NCBI RefSeq assembly: GCF_900129445.1
Contig: NZ_FQVT01000010.1
Span: 1 to 64,000, forward strand
Source: Salegentibacter echinorum
GTDB lineage: Bacteria > Bacteroidota > Bacteroidia > Flavobacteriales > Flavobacteriaceae
Reading direction: 5' to 3'
Length of the DNA stretch: 64,000 nucleotides
Shown here: one piece after another, positions 16,961-26,112 of the stretch
Layout of the letters: every line of letters begins with the position of its first letter
Numbering within the stretch: the stretch's first letter is position 1
Program-made: the position numbers and the translations under genes
Notes under the pieces: generated by a model
The model's database searches: none
The model's input: the letters and a program-made list of their open reading frames with translations, nothing else
Told to the model about the DNA's origin: nothing

Positions 16961-18364
16961 ATGAAATTAAATGACACCATTGTTGCTCTTGCGACGCCAT
17001 CTGGCGCCGGGGCGATTGCTATAATAAGAGTTTCGGGTCCCGAAGCTTTATCCATTGTTTCGCCACTTTTTAAAGCAAAAAGCAAAAAAAACCTGGAAGA
17101 ACAGCCCAGTCACACTTTGCATCTGGGCAATCTCGTGGATGCCGAACGCACCTTAGATGAAGTTTTAATTTCGGTATTTAGGGCACCTAAATCTTATACG
17201 GGAGAGGAAACGGTTGAAATTTCATGCCACGGAAGTCCGTATATTCAGCAAGAAATTATTCAGCTGATGATAAGAAAAGGCTGTAGATCTGCCGAAGCAG
17301 GTGAATTTACTATGCGGGCGTTTTTAAATGGAAAAATGGATTTAAGTCAGGCTGAAGCGGTGGCCGATTTGATTTCTTCTGAAAATCAGGCTTCCCACCA
17401 AATGGCGATGCAACAAATGCGCGGCGGATTTTCGAACGAGATACATCGCTTGCGCCAGGAATTGTTGGATTTTGCTTCTTTAATTGAATTGGAGCTCGAC
17501 TTTTCTGAAGAAGATGTGGAATTCGCCAATCGCGATCAATTTAAAGAATTGGTTGCGAGAATTCAGCAGGTTTTAAAACGTTTAATCGATTCTTTTGCAA
17601 CGGGTAATGTGCTTAAGAACGGAATTCCGGTTGCGATTGTGGGCGAGCCAAACGTAGGAAAATCTACTTTACTCAACGCACTTTTAAATGAAGAACGCGC
17701 CATAGTCTCTGATGTTGCTGGCACCACAAGGGATTCTATTGAAGACGAAATGAGCATTGGCGGCGTGGGGTTTAGATTTATCGATACCGCCGGGATTAGG
17801 GAAACCGAAGATAAGGTAGAAAGCATCGGGATAAAGCGGACTTTTGAGAAGATAAGTCAGGCGCAGGTTGTTGTTTTTTTGCTCAATGCAGAAAACTTCA
17901 AAGTGGAAAGTTCGAAGTTCAAGGTTGAAATTAAGAAGATTCACAATCAGTTTCCACAGAAACCACTTTTAATCCTTGCCAATAAAATAGACCAACTTGT
18001 AGAAGAAGAGAAAACGCGATTGTATAAAGATTTAAACGAAGTTGAAGGCGCAAGTTTACAATTAATCTCGGCTAAAACCGGTGCCGGGGTTGAGGAGTTA
18101 AAGACAAAATTACTCGAATTTGTCAATACAGGAGCTCTTAGAAACAACAACACCATCGTCACCAACTCCCGTCATTACAATGCGCTACTTCAAGCCCTTG
18201 AAGAAATCAACAAAGTGGAAGAAGGTCTAAACTCAGGTTTGTCAGGCGATTTATTGGCTATAGATATTCGTGAAGCTTTAGAATATTTTGGAGAAATCAC
18301 CGGCCAGGTTACCAATGACGAGTTACTTGGGAATATATTTTCTAATTTCTGTATCGGGAAATAA
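16961..18364 (+). CDS. mnmE: tRNA U34 modification GTPase MnmE
   Basis: A 467-residue GTPase that, with MnmG, installs (carboxymethyl)aminomethyl groups at U34 of certain tRNAs. It has the tetrahydrofolate-binding N-terminal domain (SGAGAIAIIRVSGPEAL), a G domain with G1 GEPNVGKST near residue 227, G2 GTTRD, G3 DTAGIRE near 272 and G4 NKID near 342, and the C-terminal FCIGK, whose cysteine is required for modification. A lysine-rich insertion FKVESSKFKVE lies between G3 and G4 and is encoded by a repetitive stretch at 17894-17932. The start follows directly after the -7 box. Confidence 0.96.
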   Translation: MKLNDTIVALATPSGAGAIAIIRVSGPEALSIVSPLFKAKSKKNLEEQPSHTLHLGNLVDAERTLDEVLISVFRAPKSYTGEETVEISCHGSPYIQQEIIQLMIRKGCRSAEAGEFTMRAFLNGKMDLSQAEAVADLISSENQASHQMAMQQMRGGFSNEIHRLRQELLDFASLIELELDFSEEDVEFANRDQFKELVARIQQVLKRLIDSFATGNVLKNGIPVAIVGEPNVGKSTLLNALLNEERAIVSDVAGTTRDSIEDEMSIGGVGFRFIDTAGIRETEDKVESIGIKRTFEKISQAQVVVFLLNAENFKVESSKFKVEIKKIHNQFPQKPLLILANKIDQLVEEEKTRLYKDLNEVEGASLQLISAKTGAGVEELKTKLLEFVNTGALRNNNTIVTNSRHYNALLQALEEINKVEEGLNSGLSGDLLAIDIREALEYFGEITGQVTNDELLGNIFSNFCIGK

Positions 18365-18385
18365 ATAAAACAGCAAATCTATAAT

Positions 18386-19234
18386 TTAGAAATTGGTCAA
18401 GGCATACACCAAACTGTTTACTGCACGGCTCATAATTTCGAAGTCTAAAGTATCAATAGTATCGGTAGCTTTGTGGTAGTGAGGATTCCCGTGGCCTCCA
18501 GTTCCAATCACCATGACGGCCGGAATTCCATATTGCCAATAATTGCGATGATCAGAAGGACCGTTGTTTCGGTAATTATCGGCATAAGATAAGCGTCGGG
18601 AATCAATTTCTCCATAGGCTTTCAACAATTTGGATATGTTTTTATTGAATGTATCAAAACGCTTAATACCGGAGACTATTAAAAAGTTTTTACTGGAGTT
18701 ACTATCAGCATTATACTCGGGTTCTTCATGGTAATAGCCAATCATCTCCAGTGCGATCATTCCAATATATTCTATGTTTTGATCTCCAATAGATTTTGCA
18801 TGAATATAACTTCCCATTTCTTTCTTTTTAAAAAACGGTGGCTCTTCCAAACAAAAGGAAACAAAATCGATTCCGTATTCTAATGCTACCTCATTCTTTG
18901 TTAGCATTCTTGCTATCTCAAGTAATCCTGCCACACTACTGGCATTATCATCTGCCCCGGGCTGGTCCTTATACACATCATAATGCGCCCCAATAATAAA
19001 GCGTTTTGTTTTCTCGGGCTGATATTTTGCGATAATATTCTCGTAAGGTTCCTCCCCTACCAACCATTCTTGTCGCGCGGTGCGTAAGCCTATTTTCCTG
19101 AATTCATTTTCAATAAAATTTGCCGCCTTCTTAAGACTTTTAGGATTTTTATAATTCCTGAACGGATATATGGATGTAAGGAATGCTACATCTCGATATA
19201 AAATATCTTTATTTGCTTTTATTTTATTTCCCAC
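18386..19234 (-). CDS. M28 family metallopeptidase
   Basis: A 282-residue zinc aminopeptidase-like protein. Metal-binding motifs are visible: GAHYDVY near residue 82, GADDNASSVAGLLE near 94, CLEEPP near 129 and HYHKATDTID near 257. There is no signal peptide, unlike many M28 enzymes, so it may act in the cytoplasm. The start is GTG at 19234, with the weak -7-like GATATTTG just upstream. The natural substrate is unknown. Confidence 0.85.
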   Translation of the reverse strand: MGNKIKANKDILYRDVAFLTSIYPFRNYKNPKSLKKAANFIENEFRKIGLRTARQEWLVGEEPYENIIAKYQPEKTKRFIIGAHYDVYKDQPGADDNASSVAGLLEIARMLTKNEVALEYGIDFVSFCLEEPPFFKKKEMGSYIHAKSIGDQNIEYIGMIALEMIGYYHEEPEYNADSNSSKNFLIVSGIKRFDTFNKNISKLLKAYGEIDSRRLSYADNYRNNGPSDHRNYWQYGIPAVMVIGTGGHGNPHYHKATDTIDTLDFEIMSRAVNSLVYALTNF

Positions 19235-19408
19235 TCCAAATATCTTTATTGCCTTTGATGTCCGATAAAAATATAACTAATTAGCTTGTTCTTTTTTATA
19301 GCAATGCCGCAAAACGCTTTCACAATTATCCTTCTTGCTATTTGAAATCTTCAGGAAAAAGACTTAGTTGAAGAATATTACTTATTAAAAGGCTTGATTC
19401 TCGGTTAG

Positions 19409-19609
19409 TTAGAATTTAGTCTTTTCTCTTTATTCTTGCAGGAAAGCAATCTTATTTCTTTACCGACCAATAGTAATTTACTACTTAAAAATATTTTAAA
19501 CCCTGATGGACATTACTCAAAAATAGTTGTTTTCACAGACAAAACCTACGTAGGATTCTTGCCGGGTACAGAGCTTCCTGCCTTTTTAGGAATGTATAAT
19601 CACGCTTAG
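19409..19609 (+). other. Unrecognised open frame without a start codon; possible gene fragment
   Basis: A 66-codon frame runs from just after a TAG at 19406 to a TAG at 19607. It lacks an early ATG, but its composition is protein-like, for example KIVVFTDKTYVGFLPGTELP near its end. It lies in an otherwise empty 400-base gap (19235-19635) between two minus-strand genes and is on the plus strand. I do not recognise the family. It could be the 3' remnant of a decayed gene or chance. Confidence 0.25.
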
Positions 19610-19635
19610 GCAGTTTCCCAACGTCAATCAACAAC

Positions 19636-20415
19636 TCAATCCTCTGTTCCAAAACTCCTAAACCGAGTTAGAAAAACAAAAAATGCACCATAAGAAATAA
19701 ACCCAACAGCCGTGAAAGCCATCAAAATCCGACCTGAACTAGATTGATCCATAAAGGCAAAAGCATCTTGCATGCCTTTAATATCATTACTTCCCGAATA
19801 AATTCCGGCACGAAGGAAAAAATAGGCGATAATTAGCACTACAAAGGCACGCGCGTAGAAACCAAACCTTCCTACAGACCTAATTATGCGATGGTGTTTT
19901 TGTCCTTCTAAATTAAACTGATCCAGCAAACCTCCTTTAAATGCCCCCCTTATTAGAATAACCGCCTGAACAAGAAGTATGATTCCAACACCTATAAAAA
20001 TATAGGAGATTACTGAGGGATCTAGAAAACTCATATAACGCGTTTCAGAATCTCCCTTATACGAGTTTGTAAAAAGGTGGTAAAAGGCCATGATAGCTAC
20101 AGCCGTATAAACCAATCCCGTAGTAAAAAGTCCGAATCGGCGAGACTTCGACCTTCGGGATGAGTCGAGTTTTTCAGGGTTCTTAATGCTTTGTAGAAAC
20201 ATCCAAAACGAATAACACAATAAACCAACGCCAAGAAATAACAACATTATTTGTCCGAAAGGCTGTCTTTTTAGAAAAGTAAGAGCCTGATTGGTTCCAG
20301 AGCTTTCACCTCCCATTCGTAGTGCGGCCAATAAAGAAAGCACCCCAATCACCAAATAAATAATCCCTTTGGAGATAAAACCAATAATGGCCACGGTTTT
20401 ATAATATTTTCTCAC
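19636..20415 (-). CDS. DUF1206 membrane protein
   Basis: A 259-residue protein with six hydrophobic helices arranged as three related pairs, the DUF1206 pattern. Repeated motifs include GFISKGIIYLVIGVLSL at residues 12-28, GLFTTGLVYTAVAIMAFY near 90 and GRFGFYARAFVVLIIAYF near 182. The function of the family is unknown; some members are linked to stress. The gene stands alone between two gaps of 220 to 400 bases. Confidence 0.85.
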   Translation of the reverse strand: MRKYYKTVAIIGFISKGIIYLVIGVLSLLAALRMGGESSGTNQALTFLKRQPFGQIMLLFLGVGLLCYSFWMFLQSIKNPEKLDSSRRSKSRRFGLFTTGLVYTAVAIMAFYHLFTNSYKGDSETRYMSFLDPSVISYIFIGVGIILLVQAVILIRGAFKGGLLDQFNLEGQKHHRIIRSVGRFGFYARAFVVLIIAYFFLRAGIYSGSNDIKGMQDAFAFMDQSSSGRILMAFTAVGFISYGAFFVFLTRFRSFGTED

Positions 20416-20635
20416 TTAAAATATTGTTTTCACTAAATGCTAAAGTTACGATTAGTCTAAAAATTCAACAACCCCGAACCAAAGGCACGAGGTATGCTTT
20501 TGTAAAAAGTTCTTCTATTTCGAGCCAGGTCCCGGGGAAATAAACCTCATGCTATCGCCTTGCGGTTAAAAGATGATAATCGGCAGCTCTTAGATACTAA
20601 ATCTACTTTTCGTTAAGACCTGAACGGCAAGATGT

Positions 20636-21025
20636 TTATCTGGCTAGCTCGGCAATTTTTTCAGCATCAATATCCTGATGGGAAGCGTGATGAACTACTT
20701 CCTTATTTTGCAAAACGATAAGCTGCGGACTCTCATGTCTTACATTCAATTCACTTGCCACAGCATTAGAAACTTCGCGATGCTTTCTTAAATCCAGAAA
20801 ATAAAGTTTAACATCTTCATTTTCAATATATTCTTTTTCAAAGCTCTTAAGCACCATCCGGCTTACTCCACAGCTAGTAGAATGTTTAAAAACCGCTATT
20901 AATTTATCTTTAGACTCTTCTAAGGCAATAGTGATCTGATCTTTATCGGTTAAAGGATGCCAGGTAATTCCATCTTCCTGCTTATCGTCTTTATCAGAAT
21001 TAAAAAATTTATCCAATATTCCCAT
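20636..21025 (-). CDS. ytxJ: Bacillithiol-system monothiol bacilliredoxin YtxJ
   Basis: A 129-residue thioredoxin-fold protein with the single-cysteine motif SCGVS near residue 52 and a cis-proline region ESPQLIVL near 100. YtxJ-type proteins remove bacillithiol from mixed disulfides on proteins, which implies that this organism makes bacillithiol, as many Flavobacteriia do. A -7 box TAAATTTG lies 14 bases before the ATG. It is divergent from clpB, another stress gene. Confidence 0.88.
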   Translation of the reverse strand: MGILDKFFNSDKDDKQEDGITWHPLTDKDQITIALEESKDKLIAVFKHSTSCGVSRMVLKSFEKEYIENEDVKLYFLDLRKHREVSNAVASELNVRHESPQLIVLQNKEVVHHASHQDIDAEKIAELAR

Positions 21026-21200
21026 AATATGATTTTTTACAAATTTAAGTTTATAAAATTAAGTAGAACTACTTCATCAAATGATTAAGAATCTATTAAC
21101 CTAAATAGACAATTTGTCGGTTAATTATTAAAATATAACGCCATAATGTCATTATTCTACATTGGTATATCAATTGCTCTACTTCAGAAAAATAACGGAA

Positions 21201-23807
21201 ATGAATTTTAAAAACTTTACTATAAAATCACAAGAGGCCATCCAGCAAGCACAACAGCTTGCCCAGGAAATGGGCCATCAGCAAATAGAAAATGAACACA
21301 TTTTTAAAGCCATTGGTATGGTAGATGAAAATGTTGCGCCTTTTCTGCTGAAAAAACTGAACATTAACGTAAATCTTTTCAACGAGATTCTCGATAAAAC
21401 TTTAGAAAGTTTCCCTAAAGTGAGTGGTGGCGATATTATTCTCTCACGAGAAGCAGGTAAAGCTATGAATGAAGCCAGTACCATCGCTAAAAAAATGAAA
21501 GATGAATATGTTTCTATTGAACATTTAATTCTGGCAATCCTTAAATCCTCAAGCAAGGTTGCCCAAATATTAAAAGACCAGGGTGCCACCGAAAAGTCTA
21601 TGAAGACGGCTATTGAAGAATTACGGCAGGGCGATAGAGTGACTTCCCAAAGCGCAGAAGATACCTATAATTCCTTGGAAAAATATGCCAACAACCTCAA
21701 TAAAATGGCCGAGGAAGGTAAATTAGATCCAATTATTGGAAGGGATGAAGAGATTAGAAGGATTTTGCAAATCCTGTCCCGAAGGACCAAGAACAACCCT
21801 ATGCTGGTAGGTGAACCCGGAACCGGTAAAACTGCTATTGCCGAGGGTCTGGCACATAGAATAATTGCCGGTGATATTCCCGATAACCTAAAGGATAAAA
21901 CCATATATAATTTGGATATGGGGGCACTTATCGCCGGTGCCAAATATAAAGGGGAGTTTGAGGAACGTTTAAAAGCGGTGATCAAGGAGGTGACTTCCAG
22001 CGATGGTGATATTGTGTTATTTATTGATGAAATCCACACCCTGGTAGGCGCCGGTGGCGGACAGGGAGCTATGGATGCCGCCAATATTTTGAAACCGGCC
22101 CTGGCCCGAGGTGAACTTCGCGCTATTGGAGCCACAACTTTAGATGAATACCAAAAGTATTTTGAACAGGATAAGGCCCTGGAGCGAAGGTTTCAAAAGG
22201 TGATGGTAGAAGAACCCGATACCGAGAGTGCGATCTCCATTTTAAGGGGAATTAAAGAAAAGTATGAAACCCACCACAAGGTGCGTATTAAAGATGAGGC
22301 TATTATTGCGGCAGTAGAATTATCACAGCGGTATATTACCAACAGGTTTTTACCCGATAAAGCGATAGACCTTATGGATGAAGCTGCTTCTAAGCTACGT
22401 ATGGAAATTAACTCCAAGCCAGAAGAACTGGATGTATTAGATCGTAGGATCATGCAATTGGAGATTGAAATTGAAGCGATTAAACGTGAAAAGGATGAAA
22501 CCAAACTAAAAACGCTTCGCGCCGAATTAGCTAACCTCAAAGAAGATCGTAATGAGTTAAATGCCCGCTGGCAAAATGAGAAGAGCGTAGTAGATAATAT
22601 TCAGGGGTTAAAATCTGATCTTGAGAATTATAAACTGGAGGCTGAACGTGCCGAGCGGGAAGGCGATTACGGTAAGGTAGCCGAAATTCGCTACGGAAAA
22701 ATTAAGGAAGCCCAGGAAAAACTGGAAAAATTACAAAAAGAAGTAGCCGAAAAGAAGGAAACTAACACCTTGATCAAGGAAGAGGTGACCAACGAAGATA
22801 TTGCAGAGGTTGTCGCCAAATGGACGGGAATACCTGTCACCAAAATGCTGCAAAGCGACCGTGAAAAGTTATTAAAACTGGAAGATGAACTCCATAAACG
22901 AGTAGTTGGCCAGGAGGAAGCTATTGTAGCAGTAAGTGATGCAGTAAGAAGAAGCCGTGCGGGATTACAGGATCAAAACAGGCCTATTGGATCCTTCCTG
23001 TTTTTAGGAACCACCGGCGTTGGTAAAACCGAACTTGCGAAAGCCCTGGCAGAATACCTCTTTGACGATGAAGCAGCGATGACCCGTATAGATATGAGTG
23101 AATACCAGGAGAGGCATTCTGTGAGTCGTTTGGTTGGAGCTCCTCCCGGGTATGTAGGTTATGATGAAGGTGGCCAGCTTACCGAAGCCGTGCGAAGAAG
23201 ACCTTATTCTGTGGTGCTTTTAGATGAGATTGAAAAAGCGCATCCAGACACTTTCAATATTTTATTGCAGGTGCTGGATGAAGGCCGGTTAACAGATAAT
23301 AAAGGCCGTCTCGCCGATTTTAAAAACACCATAATTATTATGACCTCAAATATGGGAAGCCATATTATTCAAGAGAAATTTGAGAATGTGCAGGATTTAG
23401 ATACAGCAATGGAAGCGGCAAAAACCGAAGTTCTGGGACTGTTAAAACAAAATGTAAGACCAGAATTTATTAACCGTATTGACGACATCGTGATGTTTAG
23501 TCCGTTATCAAAAGAAGATATTCGCAAAATTGTTTCCCTGCAATTAAAAGGGGTGAAGAGAATGTTGGCAAAACAAAATATAGTTTTAGATGCCACTGAG
23601 GAAGCAATATCTTATCTATCGCAACTTGGTTTTGATCCTCAGTTTGGAGCGAGACCGGTAAAACGGGTTGTTCAAAAAGAAGTGCTGAACAAACTTTCTA
23701 AAGAAATACTAGCCGGTAAAATCACTACAGATAGTATTATTTTGATCGATGAATTTGATGAGCATTTGGTATTTAGAAATGAAACCAATGCAGTGCCCAA
23801 TGATTAA
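21201..23807 (+). CDS. clpB: ATP-dependent disaggregase ClpB
   Basis: An 868-residue Hsp100 chaperone that, with DnaK, dissolves aggregated proteins. It has the Clp N-domain, AAA1 with Walker A GEPGTGKTAIAEGLAHR near residue 205, a coiled-coil middle domain at about 410-525, and AAA2 with Walker A GTTGVGKTELAKALAEY near 605. The open frame extends upstream to a TTG at 21162, but ATG at 21201 gives the family start MNFKNFTIKSQEA and is preferred. A strong terminator follows. Confidence 0.96.
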   Translation: MNFKNFTIKSQEAIQQAQQLAQEMGHQQIENEHIFKAIGMVDENVAPFLLKKLNINVNLFNEILDKTLESFPKVSGGDIILSREAGKAMNEASTIAKKMKDEYVSIEHLILAILKSSSKVAQILKDQGATEKSMKTAIEELRQGDRVTSQSAEDTYNSLEKYANNLNKMAEEGKLDPIIGRDEEIRRILQILSRRTKNNPMLVGEPGTGKTAIAEGLAHRIIAGDIPDNLKDKTIYNLDMGALIAGAKYKGEFEERLKAVIKEVTSSDGDIVLFIDEIHTLVGAGGGQGAMDAANILKPALARGELRAIGATTLDEYQKYFEQDKALERRFQKVMVEEPDTESAISILRGIKEKYETHHKVRIKDEAIIAAVELSQRYITNRFLPDKAIDLMDEAASKLRMEINSKPEELDVLDRRIMQLEIEIEAIKREKDETKLKTLRAELANLKEDRNELNARWQNEKSVVDNIQGLKSDLENYKLEAERAEREGDYGKVAEIRYGKIKEAQEKLEKLQKEVAEKKETNTLIKEEVTNEDIAEVVAKWTGIPVTKMLQSDREKLLKLEDELHKRVVGQEEAIVAVSDAVRRSRAGLQDQNRPIGSFLFLGTTGVGKTELAKALAEYLFDDEAAMTRIDMSEYQERHSVSRLVGAPPGYVGYDEGGQLTEAVRRRPYSVVLLDEIEKAHPDTFNILLQVLDEGRLTDNKGRLADFKNTIIIMTSNMGSHIIQEKFENVQDLDTAMEAAKTEVLGLLKQNVRPEFINRIDDIVMFSPLSKEDIRKIVSLQLKGVKRMLAKQNIVLDATEEAISYLSQLGFDPQFGARPVKRVVQKEVLNKLSKEILAGKITTDSIILIDEFDEHLVFRNETNAVPND

Positions 23808-23828
23808 TCACGGGCAAGATTTAATAAA

Positions 23829-23868
23829 AAAAGGCTGTCTAAAATTTTAGACAGCCTTTTCTTTTTTG
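23829..23868. terminator. Bidirectional terminator between clpB and the CsbD gene
   Basis: A perfect palindrome with arms AAAAGGCTGTCTAAAA and TTTTAGACAGCCTTTT is followed by a T-rich run. A-rich sequence on the other side makes it work in both directions for these convergent genes. Confidence 0.88.
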
Positions 23869-23879
23869 TTGCAACGAAA

Positions 23880-24065
23880 TTACATTTTATCAATTTCGTC
23901 TTTCAATTCTTCCTTCGTTTTTCCGGTTTTTTCCTGTAAACGACCAAGCATTTCATCAAATTTACCTTCAGAATACGTAGTGTCATCATCGGTCACATCA
24001 CCATATTTCTGCTTAAATTGACCTCTTACCTGTTTCCACTTTCCTTCTAATTGATCATTATTCAT
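23880..24065 (-). CDS. CsbD family stress protein
   Basis: A 61-residue hydrophilic protein matching CsbD from its first residues (NNDQLEGKWKQVRGQFKQKY). Members are small general-stress proteins, abundant in stationary phase and of unknown mechanism. It shares a terminator with clpB and is divergent from the phytase-like lipoprotein gene. Confidence 0.9.
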   Translation of the reverse strand: MNNDQLEGKWKQVRGQFKQKYGDVTDDDTTYSEGKFDEMLGRLQEKTGKTKEELKDEIDKM

Positions 24066-24160
24066 AACTATTGGTTTTAATTGTTAATAACACCTCTAAG
24101 ATACCATGAGCTTAAAGTTCAAACTCTCAAAATACTCCCATATTTATCTTAAGGATTTGT

Positions 24161-24168
24161 TATTTTTG
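24161..24168 (+). promoter_or_regulatory. -7 box before the phytase-like lipoprotein gene
   Basis: TATTTTTG matches TAnnTTTG and lies 62 bases upstream of the ATG. No clean TTG is at the preferred distance. Confidence 0.35.
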
Positions 24169-24230
24169 CCCTTGTAATAAGAGGCCTTGCTAAATGAAAA
24201 CAAAGCAGGTTATTTCCAGGAATTTTAATT

Positions 24231-25328
24231 ATGAAAAGAATTATTTTATTACTCCTTTTAAGCGGGAGTATTTTAAGTTGTGCCACTAGCAGAAAAATTG
24301 AGCAGCAGGAAATAAAGTTAAGTTATTTGGACGATGTGGTCATTCCCAATGACTTGGAATTTGATGGCATCAAGGTGGGCGGAATTTCCGGAATAGATTA
24401 TCACAACGGAAGCTATTATTTGGTTTGTGACCAACCTTCTAATCCCCGCTTTTATAAAGCAGAAATCCCCATGATAAACCGTTCTTTAGACACTGTATTA
24501 ATTACAGAAATGATAAAACTGGACAACGAGCAGGATTTTATAAAGAACAATACCTTAGATTTAGAAGCCATTAGATTTGATGCTGAAACCAACAAAATCA
24601 TTCTTACTTCTGAAGGTTCCATTAAATATGGCAAGGATCCCGTGGTATTTGAAGTTTCTCCAGAGGGTCAATTTCTGGCCGATTACAAGATCCCAGAGTA
24701 TTTTAGAGTTTCTGGCGAACAAAAACCAAGGCATAACGGGGTTTTTGAAGGGCTTAGTGAAAGTTTCGACAAAAAAGCCTACTGGGTAGCCACTGAACTT
24801 CCCCTGGAAAAAGACGGGCCAAAACCTAAAGTATTTCCGACGAAATCTATGGTGAGAATCACAAAATTCAATAAAAAAACCAAAGAGGCAGAACGCCAGT
24901 TTGCCTATAAATTAGACGGAATTTCAAAATTACCTATAAACTGGTTTGCGGTAAACGGGGTAACCGATATTCTTGAATATGCTGAAGATAAATTCCTGAT
25001 TTTAGAACGGGCATACTCCGCCGGTTATGGCTCTAATGGGAATACGGTAAAAATTTTTCAGGTTGATGCCAGCAAGGCTAGCAATACTTTAGCAATAGAT
25101 AATTTAAAGAAATCTGATTATCAAAAAGCTTCAAAAAAACTGGTTTTCGACTTTAAATCTATTAAAAGTTTTCTAACGAAAGAAATTATAGATAATATTG
25201 AGGGTATGACATTTGGCCCCGATTTACCTAACGGAAAAAAGTCGCTTATTCTGGTTTCAGACGATAATTTTAGTAGCTTTAGCAAACAAATCAACCAGTT
25301 TATACTTTTAGAATTGGAAATTAAATAA
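24231..25328 (+). CDS. Phytase-like esterase-domain lipoprotein
   Basis: A 365-residue predicted lipoprotein: the hydrophobic N-terminus ends in ILSC with the lipid-anchored cysteine at residue 17. The mature part matches the bacterial 'esterase-like activity of phytase' family, a beta-propeller fold, with GGISGIDYHNGSYYLVCDQ near residues 47-65 and NIEGMTFGPDL near 322. Its substrate is unknown. The stop is six bases before the ATG of the histidine phosphatase, so the two form an operon and may both process phosphorylated compounds in the periplasm. Confidence 0.75.
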   Translation: MKRIILLLLLSGSILSCATSRKIEQQEIKLSYLDDVVIPNDLEFDGIKVGGISGIDYHNGSYYLVCDQPSNPRFYKAEIPMINRSLDTVLITEMIKLDNEQDFIKNNTLDLEAIRFDAETNKIILTSEGSIKYGKDPVVFEVSPEGQFLADYKIPEYFRVSGEQKPRHNGVFEGLSESFDKKAYWVATELPLEKDGPKPKVFPTKSMVRITKFNKKTKEAERQFAYKLDGISKLPINWFAVNGVTDILEYAEDKFLILERAYSAGYGSNGNTVKIFQVDASKASNTLAIDNLKKSDYQKASKKLVFDFKSIKSFLTKEIIDNIEGMTFGPDLPNGKKSLILVSDDNFSSFSKQINQFILLELEIK

Positions 25329-25334
25329 AACACT

Positions 25335-25934
25335 ATGCATTATTTTATTCCCACTAAATCAATAAGAATAAAAGATATTTTGCGCGGAATAATTTCAGTA
25401 TTTCTAATCACTTGTAGTTTTGCGCTTCTTACATCTTGTGAATTTGGGGAGAAAGAGCCTGAAGATATTTTAGAAGATGCCAGGAAACCTTCCGAAGAAA
25501 TCACCACGTATTACTTTATTCGACACGCTGAAAAAGATACCACAGATTCTGGAAATAAAGATCCTAAACTCACCGAAGCCGGATTAAAACGAGCGGAAAA
25601 CTGGGCAAAAACTTTTAAAGATATCGATTTTGACCTTATTTATACTTCAGATTATAAACGCACAAAAAACACTGCCAAACCTATTGCGCAAGCTCAAAAT
25701 AAAGAGCTTAATTTTTTTGACACTGAAAAGTTAAACAGCAAGAAATTTCAGCAGGAAACAGAGAACAAAACGGTTTTAGTAGTGGGACACAGTAATCTAA
25801 ATCCCGAATGGGTAAATTATATTTTAGGAAAAGAAAAATATGATGACCTGGAGGAAAGTGTTTATGGCAGTTTATTTATTGTGACGATTCATCCCAACGA
25901 TAGCCGCACTGCTAGCGTGCTGTATTTTGATTAA
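25335..25934 (+). CDS. Histidine phosphatase family lipoprotein
   Basis: A 199-residue phosphoglycerate-mutase-like phosphatase. The catalytic motif YFIRHAEK lies near residue 57 and the second histidine in VVGHSN near 152. The N-terminal hydrophobic stretch ends in LLTSC, followed by the acid-rich EFGEKEPED, which suggests an outer-membrane lipoprotein, possibly surface-exposed. It is in an operon with the phytase-like lipoprotein. The substrate cannot be named. Confidence 0.82.
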   Translation: MHYFIPTKSIRIKDILRGIISVFLITCSFALLTSCEFGEKEPEDILEDARKPSEEITTYYFIRHAEKDTTDSGNKDPKLTEAGLKRAENWAKTFKDIDFDLIYTSDYKRTKNTAKPIAQAQNKELNFFDTEKLNSKKFQQETENKTVLVVGHSNLNPEWVNYILGKEKYDDLEESVYGSLFIVTIHPNDSRTASVLYFD

Positions 25935-25963
25935 GCTTTCAAAATTGACTCTGCTTCGAAAAA

Positions 25964-26000
25964 TAAAAAACCCCTAAATCCCCTAAAGGGGACTTTGTCA
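25964..26000. repeat. GC-run dispersed repeat, copy 4
   Basis: CCCCTAAATCCCCTAAAGGGGA forms a short CCCC/GGGG hairpin between the histidine phosphatase and transporter genes, which are convergent. It may act as a terminator for one or both. Confidence 0.45.
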
Positions 26001-26112
26001 CTCCTTTCGTTTTAGCAAATTCCCATTAAGGATAAGGCAAAAGAGCTGAAAAAGCATTGTTTCTTCCGACGATAGAGTAATCTTTCTTCTTGCATTAAAC
26101 TTTTGCTACTCT

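Noticed and set aside
21162-21200. Upstream TTG start for clpB
   Set aside because: It would add 13 residues not expected in ClpB; ATG at 21201 gives the family N-terminus.
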